In this document: positions 56,571 through 64,000 of the stretch, piece after piece
Numbering within the stretch: position 1 is the stretch's first letter
Layout of the letters: each line of letters opens with the position of its first letter
Assembly (NCBI RefSeq): GCF_003576645.1
Contig: NC_044924.1
Coordinates: forward strand, 21,331,233-21,395,232
From: Ipomoea triloba
Taxonomy: Eukaryota > Streptophyta > Magnoliopsida > Solanales > Convolvulaceae
Direction: 5' to 3'
DNA: 64,000 nucleotides
The notes under the pieces: model-generated
Seen by the model: only the letters and a program-made list of their open reading frames with translations
The model's database searches: none
Told to the model about the DNA's origin: nothing
Made by a program: the position numbers and the translations under genes

Positions 56571-59500
56571 TTACTTCTTGTTGGCTTTCCTTTTCTTGTT
56601 GATGGCTTCTCGTGTCTTGATGGGGTCTTTCGGATTTACCAGGCTTAAGTATTCTTCTGTGACGTCTAGATGCCTGTAGTTCCTGTAGGCTTCCCCCACG
56701 AACTCACCATCAATTACTCCATCTTTCCACCAGGCAATGCATTCTTCTGGAGACATATTGCTGTGTGTAGATATCCCAGTGATTTTCAGAAGCTTGAATA
56801 TCTCCAGAGTCAGAATTTGTTCAGTGTCTTCTCTGTTCCCAAACTTAAAGNNNNNNNNNNNNNNNNNNNNNNNNNNNNNNNNNNNNNNNNNNNNNNNNNN
56901 NNNNNNNNNNNNNNNNNNNNNNNNNNNNNNNNNNNNNNNNNNNNNNNNNNNNNNNNNNNNNNNNNNNNNNNNNNNNNNNNNNNNNNNNNNNNNNNNNNNN
57001 NNNNNNNNNNNNNNNNNNNNNNNNNNNNNNNNNNNNNNNNNNNNNNNNNNNNNNNNNNNNNNNNNNNNNNNNNNNNNNNNNNNNNNNNNNNNNNNNNNNN
57101 NNNNNNNNNNNNNNNNNNNNNNNNNNNNNNNNNNNNNNNNNNNNNNNNNNNNNNNNNNNNNNNNNNNNNNNNNNNNNNNNNNNNNNNNNNNNNNNNNNNN
57201 NNNNNNNNNNNNNNNNNNNNNNNNNNNNNNNNNNNNNNNNNNNNNNNNNNNNNNNNNNNNNNNNNNNNNNNNNNNNNNNNNNNNNNNNNNNNNNNNNNNN
57301 NNNNNNNNNNNNNNNNNNNNNNNNNNNNNNNNNNNNNNNNNNNNNNNNNNNNNNNNNNNNNNNNNNNNTGATTGGCTTGGGAGTCACCGGAGCCAGTCAC
57401 AGGTATTGCAGCGTTTCGAACAACAGCAAGTACATGCTCAAGTTGAGCCATCCTCTGAGATTGATCAGCCATGAATTGACGCACCTCGCCAATGAAAGCT
57501 CGTTCGGCCTGTTGATCAAAGTCAGAAGAAGAAGGAGAAGAAGATTGAGTGGTACCTCTAGTCGGAGGGGACTTGGGTGCTTCCAGATTTCCACCCATGA
57601 CTTGCATTCGTGATTCCACCTCTCGACTGACTTCCTGAGGTTCAGCAGGGACACTGGGATCAGAGCTCGAAGGTAGCTCCATATCAGGTGCTTCCCGGTT
57701 TCCACCTGAGGGATGGATCACTTCTTGCTCTTCACCTCTCGAACCTGGAGCCTCAGCTTCAGCTGCTGGTAAGGTAGGATTGGCCAAGGTGGGAGTCTCT
57801 GCATCAGATGCTTCCCGGTTTCCATCTGATTGAGGTTCCCCCTCAACACTACCTCTCGAACCAGTGCTGGGAACGTGATCATCTACTGGAGGAGTTGATT
57901 CATCGGCAGGTGCTTCCCGGTTTCCACCTTCTTGAACCTCAACTCTCGAACCAGCAGGGTTCTCCTCATTCTGCTCTTGTTGCTCACTTGTTTGCACTTC
58001 AGTATGCTCTGGTGAATCTGGAATATCTATTATCTCAGGAGCAACTGGTGCACTCCACCTTTCCCTATTAACCATATCGATGGGAAAGCCTGGGAGTTGG
58101 AGCAACAAAATTTCACCCTCTCGAACTGTCTGAGCTTCATCTGTTGCATTCGAGGGTGTGGACTCAGGTGGTGGCAGTAGTAAGACAGAGTTAGGTGCCA
58201 CCTCATGTGCTTCAGAGGTCTCGGATTCACCTCTCGAAGCTACCTGGTCTTCTAGAGCAGATTCACTCACTTGGGACAAGGGGATTGCTGCAGTTGAAGT
58301 AGGAGTGTCAGCATCATCTCGAGCAACCCCAGAGGTCTCTCCTGGACCTCTCGTGTGTTCTACACTTTGTCCCAAGGATATTGCTGTGGCAAGCCTGATA
58401 TCCTCTCGAAATTGAGCATCTAGTTCAGGATCTTCTTCAGGCTCGGCTTCATCTTCTTGTGTATCAACAGCTATGCCCTTTCCTTTGTCAGATCGACCAA
58501 GATTACTCCTGATTACTTGCATCTCATGGGCACGGTTTTGAAGCTCGTCGGCTGGGATTTCAGTGAGATCTAACCAGTTTAGTGCAAATCGTTCCTCAGC
58601 CTCCATCTCTGCTGCTCTTGAGATCAATTGATCAAAGGGACCTGTTCTCCAGTTGATCCAGCGAAGTACTCTGGAGAAGTCGTCCAAACTCGATACATTC
58701 TCAACACTTTGATTCAATCGAGATGTGATTTCAGCATTCAGCTCATCAGAGTCAGCAGGTAGGATTTCTGTTGCTGATGCACACTCCACAGCTTGTTCAG
58801 TTATCTCTCGAACAACCGAGAGATCATGTGTCAACCCATCATTCAGAAAGGCTTGCACTGGGTTCCTGACCACAGTGCCCTGACCATCAGCAGCCACCAC
58901 ACAGTCTAGATCTTCAGCTGCTGGAATATCTACCTCTCGAACCACCTGTCGTGGTTCCTCAACAATACCCTGTACTGGATCACTGATCCCAGTACCTTCA
59001 ACTTCTCGAGCCTCCTCTTGAGGCAAACCAACAGATTCATCAACATCCTCAGCACCATCAACAGCAAGTATATCAACACTTAAAGTTCCTGACAGGGACT
59101 TGGTAGGGGGCACTCTCTCAACCTCAGTGGCCAGTGTAGCCTGAGGTTCCCCCTGGGCTTGTGCCCTGTCCTCAAATGGTACTTGTATAACGGACGGTGT
59201 CACCTCTCGAACCTGGGTGACAGCAGCAGTCTTGGTCCTCTTGGCCTTCCTTTTCAATTCAACCCTCTTGACTGGGGTGTCCAAAAGCTCGTCATCAGAG
59301 CGCTTCTCCTTAGCTGGGGCTTTCCTTTTGCCCCTTCCCTTAGGCTTTGAGGGTGAAGATGCATCCTTAGCACCTTTTGCCTTAGCTTGAGGTTTCGTTC
59401 TACCCATATAGGTATTCCGATGAACCTCTCGCCCTTCCCTCAGTTCGAAGCCCTTCAGTCTTAATAGAAATTGAACAACAAAGCCAAAACCAACCTTTTT

Positions 59501-60181
59501 GTAGATTGTCAGGTCGGAGTTGGAAACTGAGCTCTGCACTTGGTGTTTGAGGCAGTCGAAGATGATGTGAGCCCAGTCCAACTTGTTGTTGTTCCAGATG
59601 GCGTGGAGGATTTTCAGAGTGTCCAGATTGACTTCGTCTGTTCCGGACACCTTGCCGAGGATGAATTTTATGATGAGCTCGGCGGCTAGGGCAAACCTCT
59701 CCTTCAAATGAAATCTGCGGAGGGCAGAGGATGCTCTGGGTGGTGCAGTCTCCAATCGGATTTTGTCCCAAAGCTCCTGCTTATCCATGTTGTAGTCCGA
59801 TAGGTGCTTGACTGCCTCCTCCGACGTAGCAAAGTCGAATGCTGCTCGTAAATCACCCACAGAGATTGTTATGTCTATTTCGTTGAAGCGGCTTTCAATC
59901 TTGCCCTTCGTGACCTTGGCATGAGCGAACCATTCTGTATAGTCGAGGTCATGAATTGTTCGGTAGTCATGCGTCATGTACCGCATTAGTCCTGCCTTTT
60001 CAAATTTCTTCAAGACTCTCTCCGCCATTGTTGGATTTGGCGAGTGGGTGATGAAGCCATCTTTGTCAAGGATGCTTCCCGCCTTGACTTGTTTAATCTG
60101 AGAGCGTATGTGGTCTAGCTCTCTCTGGTATGCACTGGAGGATGAAGATGAAGATGAAGAAGATGATGATTCAGACGCCAT
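56571..60181 (-). CDS. Sirevirus envelope-like ORF, interrupted by an N gap
   Basis: Starts at ATG 60181 with a poly-Ser run (MASESSSSSSSSSSSSAYQR) and is open to the N gap (57368). After the gap a minus-strand frame ends TAA at 56571-56573 (KTREAINKKRKANKK) and is probably the C-terminus; gap length, and so frame across it, is unknown. Residues ~20-240 are globular and Leu-rich; ~255-310 are very basic (KGRGKRKAPAKEKRSDDE, possible nuclear signal); the rest is acidic and Pro/Ser-rich, with a degenerate repeat carrying GGNREAP or GNREAS four to five times. It lies downstream of pol on the same strand, where Sireviruses carry an envelope-like gene. I see no convincing membrane segment, so an envelope function is not supported by sequence here. 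The residue run AFIGEVRQFMADQSQRMAQL looks coiled-coil-like. Confidence 0.65.
56851..57368. other. Assembly gap, 518 Ns
   Basis: Unresolved bases inside the envelope-like ORF. Open frames crossing it are not meaningful. Confidence 0.99.
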
Positions 60182-61040
60182 TGAAGAAAGTTTGTGTGTT
60201 TTGGAGGGAATGTGTACAGCGTCTAAGGATTTGGGGATTTTGGGTATATGGTTTTGAGTTTGAATCCGGGTAAAGAAGAAGGATTTTACTTTTATATTAG
60301 GCGGATTCGGGTTGGATATATGGGTAGGGTTGAGAGTTTGACCCGTGGAAGGATCCCGGTTGATTTAAAAGATGTGAGAAGTCAGAAATACCCCTGATAT
60401 CGGTCAGCTTATAAGCTATTTTGGTAAGGGTATTTCGGTAAAGTATAGACCGGTTTAAGCTTTGAGACAGTGGAGTATTGATATTTTAAAATAAGCATGC
60501 TCCCACTAATCAAGATAATGCCCTTAAGTGCGAAAAACCGTCAGTAACCGATGACCACGTGCTAGCATTTATGTCCAAAGATAGCCGTTCCACCTCATAT
60601 ATCCGTTGAGCTTATCAAATTCACCTTTCGAAGGTGAATGATCTTCCTCATGAGTTTAAGGATCTTCCCCCTGAGTGATTGATCTCTAACCCTCCTTATT
60701 CCTCCATCTTGATCTCGTTAAGGATCTTCCCCCTGAGTGATTGATCTCTAACCCTCCTTATTCCTCCATCTTGATCTCGTTAAGGATCTTCCCCCTGAGT
60801 GATTGATCTCTAACCCTCCTTATTCCTCCATCTTGATCTGGTTAAGGATCTTCCCCCTGAGTGATTGATCCCTAACCCTCCTTATTCCTCCATCTTGATC
60901 TGGTTAGGGATCTTCCCTCTGATCCCTAACCCTCCTTATTCCTCCTTTCAGAGATATCAGTTTGTTATCTTTCGAAGTGACCTCTCGAACTACCCTTCTT
61001 CGAGACATAATGTTTGTAGACAAACTGATCGGGTGACCAT
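60182..61040 (-). other. Spacer between Sirevirus pol and the envelope-like ORF
   Basis: Non-coding. Holds the 62-bp tandem repeat (60658-60950), and AT-rich sequence with a possible short leader just upstream of the envelope-like ATG. Confidence 0.5.
60658..60950 (-). repeat. 62-bp tandem repeat with a polypurine motif in each unit
   Basis: Units start at 60661, 60723, 60785 and 60847, with a shortened fifth at 60909. Units are nearly identical. On the minus strand each full unit contains CACTCAGGGGGAAGATCC, whose AGGGGGAAGA core resembles the element's own polypurine tract next to the 3' LTR. Sireviruses are known for multiplied polypurine tracts. Confidence 0.7.
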
Positions 61041-64000
61041 TCAACCCAACTCTATCATTCCCAATTCTAACCTTAGTTGAGAGAATCTATTTTCACATAA
61101 CGCTTTTGTGAAAATATCTGCTAGTTGCTCCTCCGTTGCAACATATTCCAAAGTGATGTCCTTTTTCTCAACGTGGTCTCGGATGATACTTAATATCAAT
61201 ATGCTTTGTTCTGGAGTGTAACACTGGGTTGTGGGTGATGGCAATAGCACTTGTATTGTCACACATAATTTTAACCTCCTTACACTCAACACCATAATCC
61301 ATTAGCTGTTGCTTCATCCATAAGATCTGAGCACAACAATTTCCAGCTGCTACATATTCTGCCTCAGCAGTGCTTGTAGCTATCGAATGTTGTTTCTTGC
61401 TAAACCATGAGACAAGTCTTCCACCTAGAAACTGACATGTCCCTGATGTGCTCTTTCGATCTATCTTACAACCGGCAAAGTCCGCATCTGAATAACCCAC
61501 AAGTTCGAAAGATCCACCTTTCGAATACCAGAGCCCAACACTCTGCGTACCCTTTAGATATCTAAGAATCTTTTTGGATGCATTTAGGTGACTTTCCTTA
61601 GGACTTGCCTGAAATCTAGCACATACACCTACTGCAAAGGATATGTCTGGTCTACTTGCAGTTAAATAAAGAAGAGATCCGATGATACCTCGATAAGTGG
61701 TTTGATCGACCTCTCGACCTTCGCTGTCGACATCGATACGTAGAGAGGTTCCCATAGGTACTTTGACTGAGGATTTCCCTTCTATGTTGTATTTCCTGAG
61801 CAGATCCTTGGTGTATTTCTCCTGGTTGATGAAGATACCTTCCTTAAGCTGTCTCACTTGTAGTCCAAGGAAGTAGTTGAGCTCTCCCATCATGCTCATC
61901 TCGAACTTTCCTTTCATCAAGCTGGAGAACTTCTCGCACAAGTCTGGATTGGTGCTACCAAAAATGATATCGTCCACATAGATTTGCACCAATAAGATGT
62001 GATCCCCATCCTTAATCTTAAACAATGTTTTGTCCACTAGGCCTTTGGTGAACCCACACTGAAGTAGAAAAGAGGATAAGGTATCATACCAAGCTCTCGG
62101 AGCTTGTTTTAAGCCGTAAAGTGCCTTCTTTAATTTGTATACTTTGTCAGCTCCCACGTCCTTCAAGAAACCCGGAGGTTGTTCAACGTACACCTCTTCT
62201 TCGAGAAGTCCGTTCAGAAAAGCGCTCTTGACATCCATTTGATATACCTTAAAGTCTTTGAAGGCGGCATATGCGAGAAAGATGCGTATGGCTTCGAGAC
62301 GTGCCACTGGAGCGAAGGTTTCATCAAAATCTATTCCTTCCTCCTGACAGTAGCCTTTGGCAACAAGTCTGGCCTTGTTCCTAACAATAACTCCATCCTC
62401 ATTCATCTTGTTTCTGAAAACCCACTTTGTACCAATGACATTCTGATGATGAGGTCTCGGAACTAGTTCCCAAACGTCGTTCCTCTCGAACTGATGAAGT
62501 TCCTCTTGCATTGCTTGCACCCAATCTGCGTCGCTTAGAGCCTCATCGATCACCTTAGGCTCTATTTGAGATAGAAAACAAGCAAACATGCTTTCTCTGT
62601 AAGCTGATCTGGTTCGAACTCTGTCACGTACATCTCCGATCACTTGATCAGCAGGGTGACTTCTCAGCCATCTTAGGTCGGGTTGCGGCTCCTCAGTTGA
62701 TACTTCCATTGAAGGTTGAGATATGGGTTGAACATCTATGATCTTGTTTTGATCAACTGAGTCAGGTGCTTTCTTCTTGGTAGACTCTTCATCATCTGAT
62801 TCTGACTGGAGTTCTGCTACGTCTCGAACTATCGACTGCTTGTCTTCGAGAGGTAAGTTTGATCTCTCGATAGACTCTGGCTGATCTTCCTCAGCAGCTT
62901 CCGTTGTCTTTGATGGTTGATCTGTTGATGCCCTTTCATCAAAGGTAACATGTATGGACTCTTCAACCACCAAACTCCGCTTGTTGAAGACTCTGAGTGC
63001 TTTGCTTGTCGATGAGTATCCCAGAAATACTCCATCATCTGCCTTTTCTTCAAAAGTTCTTCGTTGAGTCTTCCCATTGTTGTGAATATAGCATTTGCAC
63101 CCGAATGAGTGGAAGTGGCTTACATTCGGTTTTCTTCCATTCCACAACTCATATGGAGTCTATCCGACTCCTTTTACTATCAAGGACCGATTTTGGGTGT
63201 AGCACGCTGTGTTGATTGCTTCTGCCCAAAATCCTTGTGATATGTTGGCTTGTGAGAGCATGGTCCTTGCGGCTTCTTTGAGAGTTCTGTTCCTTCTTTC
63301 AGCAACCCCGTTTTGTTGAGGTGTTCGAGCAGCTGATAGTTGATGATGAATTCCGTTCTCGTTGCAGTAGCTCTCGATTACTTGATTTACGAACTCTCCA
63401 CCTTGATCTGACCGGATCTTTAGTATCGAGACTTCCTTTTCAACTTGAACTTGCTTCAAGAGATTTGGTAGGGCAATTTTTGTCTCGCTTTTCTTGGTTA
63501 AGAACACGGTCCAAGTGAATCTTGTGTAGTCATCCACAACCACAAGAGTGTACTTCTTTCCCTTTATGCTGGGTGGATCCACTGGGCCAAATAAGTCCAT
63601 GTGAAGAAGACTTAATGGTCTAGTGGATGATGTCTCGGCTTTGCTCTTAAAGGAGGATTTGATCTGTTTGCAACGTTGACATGCCTCACAAATTTTATCC
63701 TTTCGAAACGTCACTTTGGGCAGTCCTTCCACTAGGTTCCTCTTAGCAAGCTTGTTGATAGTTTTAAAGTTCAGGTGACTAAGCTTACTATGCCAATCCC
63801 AGCATAAGTCTTCCTTGCTCCTTGCTAGCATACATAGGGATGGTTTTGCAGACCTCCAATCCACTATGTACATGTTTCCTTTCCTTGCTGCTTCCAAGAC
63901 GACTTCGAGAGATTCCTCGTTCATAATCTGACATTTGCTTTTGGTGAAGACAACTTTGTGGCCCTTGTCACAGAACTGGCTTGTACTAAGGAGATTGAAC
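61041..64000 (-). pseudogene. Sirevirus pol (integrase, RT, RNase H), 5' part beyond the window
   Basis: Minus strand, entering at the right edge with GAG-pre-integrase sequence (QFCDKGHKVVFTKSKCQ). Integrase: zinc-binding HSKLSH and CEACQRC near 63800-63660, then the D, D, E residues (HMDLFGP, IRSDQGGEF, NGVAERRNRT). Reverse transcriptase: [20 protein letters not shown] near 62490, [10 protein letters not shown] near 61975. RNase [19 protein letters not shown] and [10 protein letters not shown] (61500-61240). Two lesions: TAG at 63160-63162 in frame, and a small deletion near 61170 that shifts the frame just before the C-terminus, which continues in another frame to 61041. The SIRE lineage is inferred from RT resemblance and from the envelope-like ORF downstream. 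Gag and protease are outside the window. Confidence 0.85.

Noticed and set aside
56670..57474. Open frames across the N gap
   Set aside because: Their length comes from unknown bases; only the flanking real sequence was used.
1..64000. CRISPR arrays, bacterial operons, tRNA or rRNA genes
   Set aside because: None seen. The tandem repeats lack CRISPR spacing and the context is clearly a plant nuclear genome.

Overview
The window looks like intergenic DNA of a flowering plant, probably a eudicot. The evidence is AT-rich sequence dense in retrotransposons of plant-only lineages (a Tekay/Del-type chromovirus, a CRM-type chromovirus, a Sirevirus, a gag-only Copia element and a Tork-like Copia relic), plus one host gene for a plant-specific B3 (REM-type) DNA-binding protein. 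I cannot name the species. Everything was read by eye; identities and percentages are estimates.

Layout. 1-300: foldback MITE inside a (TA)n tract. 318-9830: an array of degenerate ~250-bp AT-rich subunits, interrupted by a solo LTR of the Tekay family (1399-4587, minus, perfect TSD GATAA) and by unexplained DNA with weak signs of a small host gene (4690-5910). 9831-14313: complete LTR element with 726-bp LTRs and only a gag-like protein, hence non-autonomous (TR-GAG type). 15138-20184: minus-strand Copia relic, 1735 bp of which are present twice, each time next to a single N. 20440-42050: a B3-gene neighbourhood in which promoter/first-exon units recur in several decayed copies. A 9-kb Tekay element (21938-30948, TSD ATGCC) sits inside one unit, and an inverted-plus-direct partial copy of it (33674-37348) lies further on. 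The most complete B3 exons are at 39499-41822. 42050-48930: intergenic DNA with a 5'-truncated LINE tail, a 602-bp MULE-type MITE, tandem repeats and a possible unknown minus-strand gene (44562-45480). 48931-64000: a minus-strand Sirevirus (3' LTR, envelope-like ORF, pol running off the right edge), interrupted near its 3' end by a young CRM-type element (49762-56099) whose gag-pol frame has one stop codon.

How the parts relate. Autonomous-type elements (Tekay, CRM, Sirevirus) carry the usual gag, protease, reverse transcriptase, RNase H and integrase modules, and all are broken here. The TR-GAG element has no pol and would need enzymes in trans. The B3 gene is the only host gene I can place in a family.

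Assembly caution. Single Ns (14906, 15527, 17263, 50682, 56393), one 518-bp N gap (56851-57368), an exact 1735-bp duplication and a 4.2-kb near-duplication with many small indels suggest that part of the structure comes from gap filling or unmerged haplotypes.

Most interesting: an 8-mer (CTCTCGAA) hugely over-represented in the Sirevirus and falling in all three reading frames; a 156-codon ORF inside the Tekay LTR; repeated polypurine motifs between Sirevirus pol and the envelope-like ORF; and repeated B3 promoter units with foldback repeats. I found no convincing undescribed enzymatic or defence system.
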